From Spartobacteria bacterium (GTDB lineage: Bacteria > Verrucomicrobiota > Kiritimatiellia > RZYC01): 61,804 nucleotides of DNA. Location: positions 1 through 61,804 of the forward strand of contig RZYC01000016.1 of NCBI GenBank assembly GCA_009930475.1, read 5' to 3'. Of the stretch, positions 17,789 to 26,103 are shown one piece after another. Below the pieces are notes generated by a model. The model searched no databases. It was not told where the DNA came from and was given only the letters and a program-made list of their open reading frames with translations. The position numbers were made by a program, and so were the translations under genes. Numbering within the stretch: the first letter of the stretch is position 1; the number at the start of each line of letters is the position of its first letter.

Positions 17789-18445
17789 ATGCGCATTACA
17801 GGCGGAAGCTGTACCGGCAGAAAAATCACGGTACCCGAAGGCGAGGTGCGGCCCACACAGGATCGTGTCAGAGAATCGCTTTTCGGGATGTTGCTGCAAT
17901 GTCTGGACGGATCCCGCTGCCTGGATTTATTTGCGGGTAGCGGCAGCCTGGGTATAGAAGCACTGAGCCGCGGCGCGGGTTTTGTGCAGTTTGTGGATCA
18001 GTCGGCCGCAGGCGTATCGACGATTCGCAAAAATCTCCGCACGCTGAAAATGGACGAAGCCTGCTGGTCCATACAGCGCGATTCCGCCTGGTCTGTGGTC
18101 GATGAGCCCCGTTCTTCGGGCACGCCCTACGACATTATTTTCGCCGATCCCCCCTACATCAAAGGGGCCTATCAGGAAGGCAATGAACCGCTGTCGCACA
18201 TGCTGCACAGCTTGCTGTATGGAAACGTGTTACGTCCGGGAGGTCTTTTTATCTTCGAACAGGATGCCGGATCGCCGGTTTGGAAAAGTTCCAATGATTG
18301 GAACTTTTCGGAAGGCATGGCAGAAAAAGTTCCAATGATTGGAAAAAAGGAAACGGAAAGTTCCAGTGATTGGAACTTGTTAAGAGACCGCATGTACGGT
18401 AAGACCAGACTTCTAATTTATCGAAAAGAACGAGGTGACGGTTGA
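17789..18445 (+). CDS. rsmD: RsmD, 16S rRNA (guanine-966-N2)-methyltransferase, with palindromic insertions
   Basis: 218 residues. It should methylate G966 of 16S rRNA using S-adenosylmethionine. R-I-T-G-G-S-x-x-G-R-K and the R-P-T-x-D-R-V-R-E-S-L-F-x-M-L block are hallmark RsmD sequences. D-L-F-A-G-S-G-S-L-G-I-E-A binds SAM and D-P-P-Y is the N6/N2-type catalytic motif. The E. coli enzyme has 198 residues. The excess lies in the C-terminal part, where three copies of a short palindrome (18284-18378) add residues before the final strand (Y-G-K-T-R-L-L-I-Y). Copies one and three are read S-S-N-D-W-N or S-S-S-D-W-N; the middle copy is read V-P-M-I-G. The frame stays intact to the stop, which overlaps the coaD start. 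Confidence 0.92.
   Translation: MRITGGSCTGRKITVPEGEVRPTQDRVRESLFGMLLQCLDGSRCLDLFAGSGSLGIEALSRGAGFVQFVDQSAAGVSTIRKNLRTLKMDEACWSIQRDSAWSVVDEPRSSGTPYDIIFADPPYIKGAYQEGNEPLSHMLHSLLYGNVLRPGGLFIFEQDAGSPVWKSSNDWNFSEGMAEKVPMIGKKETESSSDWNLLRDRMYGKTRLLIYRKERGDG
18284..18378 (+). repeat. Three palindromic repeat copies inside rsmD
   Basis: Copy one (18284-18308) is a perfect 25-base palindrome with core GTTCCAATGATTGGAAC. Copy two (about 18324-18343) keeps the left arm and the centre but has A in place of the right arm. Copy three (18357-18378) has one change in the centre (AGTGAT). Centres are 41 and 31 bases apart. The three copies are in frame with rsmD but use two different reading frames of the repeat. 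Confidence 0.9.
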
Positions 18446-18936
18446 ACAGAACAGCGATTTATGCGGGAACCTTTGATCCCATGACGCTGGGGCATCTGGA
18501 TTTGGTACAGCGTGCCGCAAAGACGTTTGACCGGCTGATTGTCTCGGTGGCGGCCAGCCGTGCCAAGCATCCCATGTTCACGATTGAGGAGCGGGTGGAA
18601 TTGGTTACTGATGCGACGAAAAATCTGAAAAACGTGTCCGTGGACTGTTTTTCCTGTCTGCTGGTGGATCATGCGCATGATCGCGGGGTTACGACCATTG
18701 TACGGGGACTGCGGGCCTTTTCCGATTTCGAATATGAATTTCAGATGGCACTGATGAATCGGCAGATGGCTTCGGATTTGGAAACCGTCTTTTTTATGCC
18801 CAGAGAGGAATTCAGTTATGTGAGTTCCAGTGCTGTGCGGGAAATCGCATTAATGGGCGGAGATGTCGGCCGATTTGTCCCGGCGGCAGTAAAAATTGCA
18901 TTGGAAAAAAAAGCAGTAGCCATGGGTGACGCATGA
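18442..18936 (+). CDS. coaD: Phosphopantetheine adenylyltransferase
   Basis: 164 residues. It catalyses ATP plus 4'-phosphopantetheine to dephospho-CoA, the penultimate step of CoA synthesis. The nucleotidyltransferase motif T-L-G-H (residues 14-17, within G-T-F-D-P-M-T-L-G-H) and the C-terminal S-S-S-A-V-R-E motif are present. Length is normal for bacterial CoaD. It starts with TTG at 18442, overlapping the rsmD stop by four bases, with GAGGTG a few bases upstream. The pairing rsmD-coaD is common in bacteria. CoA supply fits with the downstream acyl-carrier and fatty-acid genes. Confidence 0.95.
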   Translation: MNRTAIYAGTFDPMTLGHLDLVQRAAKTFDRLIVSVAASRAKHPMFTIEERVELVTDATKNLKNVSVDCFSCLLVDHAHDRGVTTIVRGLRAFSDFEYEFQMALMNRQMASDLETVFFMPREEFSYVSSSAVREIALMGGDVGRFVPAAVKIALEKKAVAMGDA

Positions 18937-19394
18937 AATTTTACCTTGCGGAAATCAAAGACGAAGAGCGGTTCTACGAAGGGGACGATCCGGCAGAAAT
19001 GCTAGATATGCAGGATATTAAAGGGGTGACCGCCCTGTCGCCCGTACATTATTCATTTTATATACAGTCAGTAGATGAACGCATCATTGTCCGGGGCAGG
19101 ATAACGGTTGAAATTCAGTTTGAATGCGCACGTTGCTGTAAATTATTCTCGACAACGATCCATGTTTCGTCTTTTCTACGCGACTACGTTGTTCTGGATG
19201 GAATGGTTGAACTGGACATTGGTGAGGATATGAGAGAAGATGTTCTTCTTGAATTTCCGCATTATCCGCATTGTGATGAGGCTTGCAAGGGACGCTGCCC
19301 TGTATGCGGGTGCAATCTGAATGATGAGCAATGTGATTGTAAGCAGCCCGAAGGGGGTACCCGATGGGATGCGTTGAATGATTTGAAACTTTGA
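18933..19394 (+). CDS. DUF177 (YceD-like) protein
   Basis: 153 residues. It belongs to the YceD/DUF177 family, which almost always sits directly before rpmF. In bacteria and chloroplasts the family is linked to 23S rRNA accumulation and ribosome biogenesis. Visible signatures are the C-A-R-C pair in the middle and the C-terminal C-K-G-R-C-P-x-C-G-x-N-L-N block, which may bind zinc. The start ATG overlaps the coaD stop (ATGA), indicating translational coupling. It ends 25 bases before rpmF. Confidence 0.9.
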   Translation: MKFYLAEIKDEERFYEGDDPAEMLDMQDIKGVTALSPVHYSFYIQSVDERIIVRGRITVEIQFECARCCKLFSTTIHVSSFLRDYVVLDGMVELDIGEDMREDVLLEFPHYPHCDEACKGRCPVCGCNLNDEQCDCKQPEGGTRWDALNDLKL

Positions 19395-19419
19395 AACTAT
19401 GAACCCACTGAGGTGAATT

Positions 19420-19602
19420 ATGGCACAGCCGAAAAGAAAAACATCGAAAAGTAAGAAACGCATGAGAAAATCGCAGCTGAAACGCGAAATCATTGCAGCA
19501 TCTCCCTGTCCTGAATGCGGCGCACCGCGTCAGCCCCATCGCGTATGTACCGCTTGCGGCATGTACAAAGGTCGTCAGGTTCTGACGGTTGACGCCGATT
19601 AA
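19420..19602 (+). CDS. rpmF: 50S ribosomal protein bL32
   Basis: 60 residues. Basic N-terminus with A-Q-P-K-R-K-T-S-K-S-K-K-R-M-R, then C-P-E-C and C-T-A-C, which make it the zinc-binding (C+) form of bL32. A GAGGTG Shine-Dalgarno precedes the ATG. It lies between DUF177 and plsX as in many bacterial genomes, which couples ribosome and lipid synthesis genes. Confidence 0.97.
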   Translation: MAQPKRKTSKSKKRMRKSQLKREIIAASPCPECGAPRQPHRVCTACGMYKGRQVLTVDAD

Positions 19603-19622
19603 TCCATATTGGATTTAATATA

Positions 19623-20624
19623 ATGCGTATTGCTGTAGATGCCATGGGTGGCGATTTCGCTCCGCGCGAAGTCGTTGCAGGTACCGTTCAGGCTGCAAAG
19701 TCTCTGGATGCCGTCGAAAAAATCTTTTTAGTCGGTGATCAGGAGGCCATTGAGCGTGAACTGGATATGCTGGGCGAACGGCATAGTAAAATCGAGATTG
19801 TTCATACCTCGGAAGTGATCGGTATGGACGAAACGCCGGTTGCCGCATTGCGCAAAAAGAAAGATTCGTCCATCAGCCGCGCCGTTGACATGGTCAAAAG
19901 GGGTGAGGCTGATGGTTTTTTCTCTGCGGGTAACACCGGTGCCGTGGTAGCGGCCAGTCAGTTGAAGCTGCGTACGCTGGAAGGCGTATGGCGTCCGGCT
20001 ATTGCGACGGTTATTCCCACGCCGGTAAAACCGTTTCTGTTGCTGGATGCAGGAGCGACCCCGGATTGTTCATCGGATTTATTGTATCAGTTTTCCCTCA
20101 TGGGCTCGGTATACAGTCGTGAAATACTGAATGTCGCGCGTCCCGCAGTGGGTCTGCTGAGTATTGGCGAAGAAGCGGCCAAGGGCAATGCGAATACCAA
20201 GGAAGCCTTTCAGCTGATGAGCCAGTCGAAAAAAATCAATTTCGTCGGAAATGTCGAAAGCTCCGATATGTTCGCCGGTTCGGTGGATGTGGTGGTGTGC
20301 GACGGATTTGTCGGAAATGTGGTATTAAAGACCAGTGAAAGTGTTGCCAAGGCGTTGGGACACTGGGTGAAAGATGAAATCAAGACCAGCCCGCTGGCGA
20401 TGGTCGGAGCCCTGCTGGCCAAACGCGTATTTGTGAATATGAAACGCCGTGCTGATCCGGCACAATATGGCGGAGCCCCTTTGCTGGGGGTTAACGGAGC
20501 GGTCATTATTGGCCATGGTTCCAGTTCTCAGGTGGCTATTCTAAATGGTATTCGTACGGCCTGCACATGGGTTGGCCACGATATCAATCATTTGATAGTG
20601 GAACTTGTTCAGACTCCGGTCTGA
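19623..20624 (+). CDS. plsX: Phosphate acyltransferase PlsX
   Basis: 333 residues. It makes acyl-phosphate from acyl-ACP for phospholipid synthesis and is a peripheral membrane enzyme. The N-terminal A-V-D-A-M-G-G-D-F-A-P signature is exact. G-N-T-G-A, L-L-D-A-G-A and V-V-C-D-G-F-V-G-N-V-x-L-K are family blocks, and the length is normal. It lies 20 bases after rpmF and 48 before fabH. The ribosome site is weak. Confidence 0.96.
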   Translation: MRIAVDAMGGDFAPREVVAGTVQAAKSLDAVEKIFLVGDQEAIERELDMLGERHSKIEIVHTSEVIGMDETPVAALRKKKDSSISRAVDMVKRGEADGFFSAGNTGAVVAASQLKLRTLEGVWRPAIATVIPTPVKPFLLLDAGATPDCSSDLLYQFSLMGSVYSREILNVARPAVGLLSIGEEAAKGNANTKEAFQLMSQSKKINFVGNVESSDMFAGSVDVVVCDGFVGNVVLKTSESVAKALGHWVKDEIKTSPLAMVGALLAKRVFVNMKRRADPAQYGGAPLLGVNGAVIIGHGSSSQVAILNGIRTACTWVGHDINHLIVELVQTPV

Positions 20625-20672
20625 TGCCCGTTGCATTGATTACTAGCATCTTACGAAGTCAGGATTTATCCT

Positions 20673-21674
20673 ATGGATCATCATTTTCCTAAAGCCGTGC
20701 ACATCGTCGGTACCGGCGCGTACCTGCCTGAAAAAGTATTAACCAATGCCGACCTGGCGGAAATGGTGGATACCACCGATGAGTGGATCTCTACCCGCAC
20801 AGGCATTAAAGAGCGCCGTGTCGCCGGGCCGGATGAAAATGCGTCGGATTTCGGTATTGCGGCTGCGCGTAAGGCTATGGACGCGGCGGGCGTTTGTGCC
20901 GAGGACATTGATATGGTCATTGCCTCCTCGATTACGCCGGATGTGCCCTGGCCCAATCTGGGTTGTCTGATTCAGCGCGAACTGGGTCTGTGGAATGCCT
21001 GGTGCACCGGGATCGAGGCGGCCTGTACAGGATTTATTTATGCCCTCTGGATGGCGCGGAACACGTTGATGGCCGGTGCAGCGAAAACTGTACTGGTGGT
21101 GGCATCGGAGAAGATGACCTCGATTGTGGATTGGAATGATCGCGCCACCTGTGTACTGTTTGGTGATGGGGCCTCTGCCGCCGTTTTACAGGCGGACGAC
21201 CGTGCTGGCAGCGGCATCATTGATGCCGCGCTGGGTTCCAACGGACGTCTGCACGAAATGCTCTGCGTTCCTGCGGGTGGATCTCGTTTTCCGGCATCGG
21301 AAAAAACCATACGGGAAGGACAGCATTTTATTCAGATGCGCGGACGCGAAACCTACAAGCATGCGGTCACCAACATGGCTGAATCCGTGCAGAAAATTTT
21401 AACAGAACATGGTATGACCTCGGAAGATGTGACATGGCTGGTTCCTCATCAGGCGAATTTGCGCATTATCCGGGCGGTCGCGGATCGTCTCGGTATCCCG
21501 GAAAAGAAGTGCATTATCACCGTGGATAAATACGCCAATACGTCGAGTTCCACCGTGGGCATTGCGCTGGATGATGCAGTGCGTGACGGACGCGTCAAAG
21601 CGGGTGACAAAGTGATTCTGACGGCCTTTGGCGGCGGGCTGACGTGGGGATCTATGCTGATTATCTGGGAGTGA
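20673..21674 (+). CDS. fabH: 3-oxoacyl-ACP synthase III
   Basis: 333 residues. It condenses acetyl-CoA with malonyl-ACP to start fatty-acid synthesis. The catalytic triad is visible: Cys in E-A-A-C-T-G-F, His in P-H-Q-A-N-L-R-I and Asn in Y-A-N-T-S-S-S. G-T-G-A-Y-L-P at the N-terminus and G-G-G-L-T-W-G near the C-terminus are conserved FabH blocks. AGGA lies upstream of the ATG. It sits between plsX and fabD in the standard order. Confidence 0.96.
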   Translation: MDHHFPKAVHIVGTGAYLPEKVLTNADLAEMVDTTDEWISTRTGIKERRVAGPDENASDFGIAAARKAMDAAGVCAEDIDMVIASSITPDVPWPNLGCLIQRELGLWNAWCTGIEAACTGFIYALWMARNTLMAGAAKTVLVVASEKMTSIVDWNDRATCVLFGDGASAAVLQADDRAGSGIIDAALGSNGRLHEMLCVPAGGSRFPASEKTIREGQHFIQMRGRETYKHAVTNMAESVQKILTEHGMTSEDVTWLVPHQANLRIIRAVADRLGIPEKKCIITVDKYANTSSSTVGIALDDAVRDGRVKAGDKVILTAFGGGLTWGSMLIIWE

Positions 21675-21716
21675 CAAAGAGGTCGATACATCGACCGCGC
21701 AGGAGAATTGGATCAT

Positions 21717-22625
21717 ATGAAAACAGCGATTGTATTTGCGGGGCAGGGAGCACAGTTCATCGGTATGGGTGCGGATTTATTTCAGCAGCCCGTGTGTAGT
21801 GACCTGACGGCATCAGCACGCCGTGTACTTGATTTTGATGTGGTGGATATCTGTCTGAACGGGCCCGAAGAGCGGCTCACGGCATCTGATGTCGCCCAGC
21901 CCGCGATCTTTTTGGTCAGTGCGCTGTGCTGGCAGGCGTTGAAGCAGACCGATATGGCACGGCCCGCCTGTGTTGCCGGATTGAGCCTGGGTGAATGGAC
22001 GGCTCTGTATGCGGCCGGGGTGGTTTCTTTTGAAGATTGCCTGCGCATTCTTCAGGCACGCGGACGGTTTATGCAGGACGCCTGCGAGCTGAAGAGCGGT
22101 GCCATGCTGAGTGTCATGGGCATGAAGGTCTCCGACGTCGAACTGCTGGCCGGGGACTGCGATATTGAGGTGGCGAATTACAATTCCCCCCAGCAGACGG
22201 TGTTGTCCGGCACGCCAGACGGCGTCGCTAAGGCGGCTGTTCTCGCCAAGGAGCGAGGCGCAAAATTAGCGGTGCCGCTGAAAGTTGCCGGAGCCTTTCA
22301 CTCGTCCTTTATGCAGGATGCGGCCGATAAACTGGCGGGTTTTCTCGATGGAATTTGCTTTAATGAGCCGATGATCCCTGTATTGTCCAACGTTACCGGC
22401 TGTGTATTTAAAGATGCAGCTGAAATAAAGTCATGCATGGTACAGCAGGTGACCTCATCGGTGCGCTGGACGGCTGAAGTGCAGACGATGCTGGATCTGG
22501 ATGTGACGCGTATCATTGAATGCGGCCCGGGGAAGGTGCTGACTGGTTTGATCAAGCGCATTGATCGCTCGGTGCACCTTGCCAATGTGCAGTCGTTTGC
22601 GGATATTGAGCAGATAAAGGAATGA
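21717..22625 (+). CDS. fabD: Malonyl-CoA:ACP transacylase
   Basis: 302 residues. It transfers malonyl from CoA to ACP. F-A-G-Q-G-A-Q at the N-terminus and the nucleophile motif G-L-S-L-G are present, with the catalytic His in G-A-F-H-S. The ATG at 21717 is chosen over the TTG at 21708 because AGGAG at 21701-21705 is correctly spaced only for the ATG. Its stop lies two bases before the preferred fabG start. Confidence 0.95.
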   Translation: MKTAIVFAGQGAQFIGMGADLFQQPVCSDLTASARRVLDFDVVDICLNGPEERLTASDVAQPAIFLVSALCWQALKQTDMARPACVAGLSLGEWTALYAAGVVSFEDCLRILQARGRFMQDACELKSGAMLSVMGMKVSDVELLAGDCDIEVANYNSPQQTVLSGTPDGVAKAAVLAKERGAKLAVPLKVAGAFHSSFMQDAADKLAGFLDGICFNEPMIPVLSNVTGCVFKDAAEIKSCMVQQVTSSVRWTAEVQTMLDLDVTRIIECGPGKVLTGLIKRIDRSVHLANVQSFADIEQIKE

Positions 22626-22627
22626 GT

Positions 22628-23374
22628 ATGACGAGATTTTCTGAAAAAACAGCACTGGTCACTGGCGCATCGCGCGGCATTGGGCAGGCGATTGCCGTTC
22701 AGCTGGCATCAGAAGGCGCGGACGTGGCCATTTGCGCCCGATCCGCCGAAAGGTTGGAGGAAACGGCCGCTATGATTGCCGATCTCGGCCGAAAGGTGTT
22801 TGTCTCTGAAGTGGATATGGCCCAGCCGGAAACGGTGGTCGCTGTCGTTAAATCGGTGAAGGAATCCTTCGGCCATATCGATGTGCTGGTCAACAACGCG
22901 GGTATTACCAAAGATGGACTGCTGCTGCGTATGGGCGATGCGGACTGGGATGTGGTGCTGGATACCAATCTCAAGGGCGTTTTTGTTTTCACGCGAGAAG
23001 TGGTTCGCCACATGGCCAAACAGCGCTATGGCGCGATCGTGAATGTGTCTTCTGTGATCGGAATCACAGGGAATGCGGGGCAGTGTAATTACGCCGCATC
23101 CAAGGCGGGACTGATAGGATTTACAAAGTCGGTGGCCCGTGAGATGGGTAAGCGGAATATTCGGGTTAACGCCGTAGCCCCCGGATTTATCATGACGCAG
23201 ATGACCGATGTGCTGTCTGATGCACTGCGTGATAAAATGATGGAAACCATTCCTCTTCAGCGTCTTGGGTCGCCGAAAGATGTGGCTGATGCGGTGGCGT
23301 ATCTTGCCAGCGACGAGGCCTCATATATCACGGGGCAGGTGCTGAATATATGTGGCGGTATGGTGACAGGTTAA
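22628..23374 (+). CDS. fabG: 3-oxoacyl-ACP reductase
   Basis: 248 residues. It is an NADPH-dependent short-chain dehydrogenase that reduces 3-oxoacyl-ACP. The cofactor motif T-G-A-S-R-G-I-G, N-N-A-G, the catalytic Ser in V-S-S-V-I-G, and Y-A-A-S-K with the catalytic Tyr and Lys are all visible. An ATG at 22622 overlaps the fabD stop, but AAAGG at 22616-22620 is seven bases from the ATG at 22628 and only one from the other, so 22628 is preferred. Confidence 0.95.
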   Translation: MTRFSEKTALVTGASRGIGQAIAVQLASEGADVAICARSAERLEETAAMIADLGRKVFVSEVDMAQPETVVAVVKSVKESFGHIDVLVNNAGITKDGLLLRMGDADWDVVLDTNLKGVFVFTREVVRHMAKQRYGAIVNVSSVIGITGNAGQCNYAASKAGLIGFTKSVAREMGKRNIRVNAVAPGFIMTQMTDVLSDALRDKMMETIPLQRLGSPKDVADAVAYLASDEASYITGQVLNICGGMVTG

Positions 23375-23385
23375 AGTTTTGTGTT

Positions 23386-23414
23386 GAAATAAACGGTTAA
23401 AAAAAATAAACATT
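23386..23414 (+). promoter_or_regulatory. Weak candidate promoter in the fabG-acpP gap
   Basis: A TTGAAA hexamer at 23386-23391 is followed 17 bases later by AACATT. The 95-base gap between fabG and acpP is much longer than others in this run and is A-rich, which suggests acpP may have its own promoter. The -10 match is poor. Confidence 0.3.
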
Positions 23415-23455
23415 TAGCGTTCTTTGCGCTACGTGGAGAAATGGAATAACTCAGC

Positions 23456-23462
23456 AAGGAGG
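23456..23462 (+). promoter_or_regulatory. Strong Shine-Dalgarno site of acpP
   Basis: A complete AAGGAGG sits seven bases before the acpP ATG. It is the strongest ribosome site in the fab run and fits the need for abundant acyl carrier protein. Confidence 0.8.
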
Positions 23463-23469
23463 AACCAAT

Positions 23470-23706
23470 ATGGCATTGGAAGATAAAGTTAGAGATATTA
23501 TCGTAGAACAGCTCGGCGTGAATGCAGAGCAGGTGACAAGCGAGGCTTCTTTTATTGATGATTTGGGTGCTGATTCATTGGATACAGTAGAACTGGTTAT
23601 GGCTTTCGAGGAAGAGTTCGGTGCAGAAATCCCAGATGAAGACGCTGAAAAACTGACAACAGTCGGTGGTGTCGTTGATTATCTGAAAGAAAAAGGTTTC
23701 AAATAA
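23470..23706 (+). CDS. acpP: Acyl carrier protein
   Basis: 78 residues, acidic, four-helix. The phosphopantetheine attachment Ser is in [23 protein letters not shown] is the standard helix-II/III sequence. It carries the growing acyl chain for the neighbouring Fab enzymes and donates acyl groups to PlsX. It is followed directly by an intrinsic terminator. Confidence 0.98.
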   Translation: MALEDKVRDIIVEQLGVNAEQVTSEASFIDDLGADSLDTVELVMAFEEEFGAEIPDEDAEKLTTVGGVVDYLKEKGFK

Positions 23707-23734
23707 GAAGCACGCAACGTTTCTGATGATTACG

Positions 23735-23770
23735 AATGAGCCGGGAATGGCCCGGCTCATTTATATTTTT
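23735..23770 (+). terminator. Intrinsic terminator after acpP
   Basis: An 11-bp perfect stem (AATGAGCCGGG with CCCGGCTCATT) with loop AATGG is followed by a T-rich stretch. It ends the acpP transcript. The fabF gene begins about 40 bases later, so fabF expression depends on read-through or its own promoter. Confidence 0.9.
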
Positions 23771-23811
23771 GTTTGGATTGGTTTTATTTTATACGGTGGT
23801 AGAGGTGTTTC

Positions 23812-25050
23812 ATGGTCAGAAGAGTAGCGGTTACAGGTCTTGGGGTTGTATCTCCCCTGGGTTGCACGTTGTCATCATTCTGGGATCGTTTAATTCGCGG
23901 TGAATCAGGGATCGAACTGATTACAGCGTTTGATACGACTGAATATGCGACAAAATTCGGCGGCATCGTCAAGGAACTTGATTTGGATGCGTTTGTTCCG
24001 AAGAAAACCCAGCGCCGTTCTGATCCTTTCTGCCACTACGGGCTGGCGGCCGCACATCTGGCCGTGGCTGACTGTGGTATTGATTTTAGTAAAGAAGACG
24101 GCTATCGCGCCGGCGTAATGGTTTCCAGCGGTATTGGCGGATTGCAGATCCTGCAGGATCAAATGCGAACCTTGATTGACAAGGGCCCCCGCCGTTTTTC
24201 CCCTTTTATGATCCCTGAAATGATCACCAACATTTTGTCGGGAATGATCGCCATTGAATATGGTCTGAAGGGACCCAATTTTGCAGTGGTTTCGGCCTGT
24301 GCGTCCGGTACCCATTCTATCGGCGAATCCTTGCGTATGATCCAGCACGGCGATGCCGATATTATGCTGGCAGGCGGCGCAGAAGCGTCCTTGTGCGAGC
24401 TGGGCGTCGGAGGCTTTAATGCGCTGAAAGCACTGAGCACCAGAAACGACGACCCCCAACGGGCCAGCCGTCCCTTTGACGTGGATCGTGATGGTTTTGT
24501 ACCTGCGGAAGGTGCCGGAGTCATTGTTTTGGAAGACTGGGATCACGCCGTGGCTCGCGGAGCACATATTTATTGCGAAATGGCAGGGTATGGACGAACC
24601 TGCGATGCCTATCATATGACCGCACCGATCGGTACAGGCGAAGGCGCGGCCAAAGGCATTGAATTTGCAATGAAAGATGCCGGAGTGACGCCGGAAGAGA
24701 TTTCCTACATTAATGCGCATGGTACCAGTACCCCGCTCAATGATAAGTGTGAAACGCTTGCCATTAAGGGCGCGATGGGTGATGCGGCGTATAAAACCAT
24801 GATCAGCTCAACCAAGTCCATGATGGGACATTTGCTGGGTGCTGCGGGCGGCGTAGAAGCCGTGGTGTGTGCTCTGGCTTTTGAGCATGGAGCCGTGCCG
24901 CCTACGATCAATTATGAAACCCCCGATCCCGACTGTGATCTGGATTACATCCCGAATACAGCGCGTGACTTGAAAATGACCGCGTGCCTGAGCAATTCAT
25001 TGGGATTCGGCGGGCATAATGCCACCATCTGCATGAAGGCCGTGAAGTAG
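23812..25050 (+). CDS. fabF: 3-oxoacyl-ACP synthase II
   Basis: 412 residues. It is the elongating condensing enzyme of type II fatty-acid synthesis. The nucleophile Cys is in S-A-C-A-S-G; the two His residues are in N-A-H-G-T-S-T-P and G-H-L-L-G-A-A-G. V-T-G-L-G-V-V-S-P-L-G at the N-terminus and N-S-L-G-F-G-G-H-N at the C-terminus are conserved. AGAGGTG precedes the ATG. Length is normal. An intrinsic terminator follows. Confidence 0.96.
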   Translation: MVRRVAVTGLGVVSPLGCTLSSFWDRLIRGESGIELITAFDTTEYATKFGGIVKELDLDAFVPKKTQRRSDPFCHYGLAAAHLAVADCGIDFSKEDGYRAGVMVSSGIGGLQILQDQMRTLIDKGPRRFSPFMIPEMITNILSGMIAIEYGLKGPNFAVVSACASGTHSIGESLRMIQHGDADIMLAGGAEASLCELGVGGFNALKALSTRNDDPQRASRPFDVDRDGFVPAEGAGVIVLEDWDHAVARGAHIYCEMAGYGRTCDAYHMTAPIGTGEGAAKGIEFAMKDAGVTPEEISYINAHGTSTPLNDKCETLAIKGAMGDAAYKTMISSTKSMMGHLLGAAGGVEAVVCALAFEHGAVPPTINYETPDPDCDLDYIPNTARDLKMTACLSNSLGFGGHNATICMKAVK

Positions 25051-25096
25051 CTGCCCGCGCGGGATTGATCGCTTCATGAATCGTTTTTATCAATAC

Positions 25097-25128
25097 GGCG
25101 CACGATGACTTTTCGTGCGCCTTTTTCT
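25097..25128 (+). terminator. Intrinsic terminator after fabF
   Basis: A nine-base stem (GGCGCACGA with TCGTGCGCC, 25097-25105 and 25113-25121) is followed by CTTTTTCTTCTTTT-like sequence. It should end the fabF transcript. The longest possible reading of the next gene would begin inside this hairpin, which argues for the later start there. Confidence 0.88.
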
Positions 25129-25161
25129 TCTTTTGCGATAGAACAGCACTGGCTTCGCGTC

Positions 25162-26103
25162 ATGAAAGCAGGTGTTATTCTGCTGCTACTTGCCGCGTTG
25201 TTTTTACCTTTTTCTTCGCCCCGTGATCCCCTGTGGCAGTGTGCATGGAATATGATGCATGCGCCGCTGGCCTTTGTGTTTACCTGGGCACTGCACAGTA
25301 TGCTATGCCGCTATCTGCCCGGTTTGCGAGGCTCCGCGATGGTTGCTGCGGGGTTCATTCTCGTGGGTATGTTGTTGGCGGAGACGATTCAACCGCTGTT
25401 TGGGCGGCATAATGATTCACAGGATGTGTATTTTGCCGGCTGCGGAATCTTTTTTTATGTGCTGTGTTTCTGGCATCGCCGCTGGTGGCGCCCTTCGGCC
25501 CGACGTGCCGCCGGACTTATGCAATGGCTGCTCCTTGCGGCCTATGCCTATCCTCTGGGAGTGCTGTCGCTGGATCGCTGGGAGAGAAATCAGTCTTTTC
25601 CGGTCATTGCTCCGTTTTCGACGCAGAGGGAATGGCATCGCTGGTATAAATACGGGGTGCAGTTTGAGCGCGATGAGACCTTGGCGTCCGAGGTCTGGCT
25701 GGTGCCGCTGCCCATGGACGGCACGATGCATTATCCGGGGGTCTTTCTTAAGGATATGATTCATGACTGGTCGGCATATAATGCGCTGGTGCTGTCCATC
25801 GTGAATGAACTGGACGTCGACCTCCGAATGGAAATCCGACTGGATGACCGGCGGGGCAACCCCCCGTATGCCGACCGCGTGCAGCAAAGTTTTGCGTTGC
25901 ATCCAGGGGGCAATACGTTACACTTCGGCTTTAAAAATTGGCGGTCAACTCCGTCCGGTCGGTTGTTTGATTTTTCAAATGTGACGAAAATGGGGTTGTT
26001 TTGGTGTGCCGATGTGGATACACCTGTTCGGATTCAACTGCAATATGTAACCCTGGAAAACAGAGGAACGGATGAAACTGTCCATCGTGATCCCCATCTA
26101 TAA
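25162..26103 (+). CDS. VanZ-like membrane protein with extracytoplasmic C-terminal domain
   Basis: 313 residues from the ATG at 25162. The frame is open from 25105, but that start is inside the fabF terminator. Residues 1-130 carry four hydrophobic segments with VanZ-like features: N-M-x-H-A-P-L-A-F at the second helix, then A-E-x-I-Q-x-x-x-G-R-x-x-D-x-x-D before the third. A segment near residues 120-140 leads to a C-terminal domain of about 160 residues, probably outside the membrane, with a beta-sandwich look ([10 protein letters not shown], then M-G-L-F). The family's molecular role is unclear. It overlaps the next gene, a glycosyltransferase, by 32 bases, suggesting a joint cell-envelope role. 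Confidence 0.65.
   Translation: MKAGVILLLLAALFLPFSSPRDPLWQCAWNMMHAPLAFVFTWALHSMLCRYLPGLRGSAMVAAGFILVGMLLAETIQPLFGRHNDSQDVYFAGCGIFFYVLCFWHRRWWRPSARRAAGLMQWLLLAAYAYPLGVLSLDRWERNQSFPVIAPFSTQREWHRWYKYGVQFERDETLASEVWLVPLPMDGTMHYPGVFLKDMIHDWSAYNALVLSIVNELDVDLRMEIRLDDRRGNPPYADRVQQSFALHPGGNTLHFGFKNWRSTPSGRLFDFSNVTKMGLFWCADVDTPVRIQLQYVTLENRGTDETVHRDPHL

Noticed and set aside
18284-18378. Frameshift or pseudogene of rsmD
   Set aside because: The frame stays open through all three palindromes and the conserved C-terminal strand follows them, so the gene is likely functional.
23905-24720. Minus-strand frame of 271 codons opposite fabF
   Set aside because: fabF has all catalytic residues and a ribosome site. 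The antisense product has no recognisable motif.
25105-25161. Longer start for the VanZ-like protein
   Set aside because: These codons overlap the fabF terminator stem and T-tract and have no ribosome site. The ATG at 25162 begins directly at the first hydrophobic segment.
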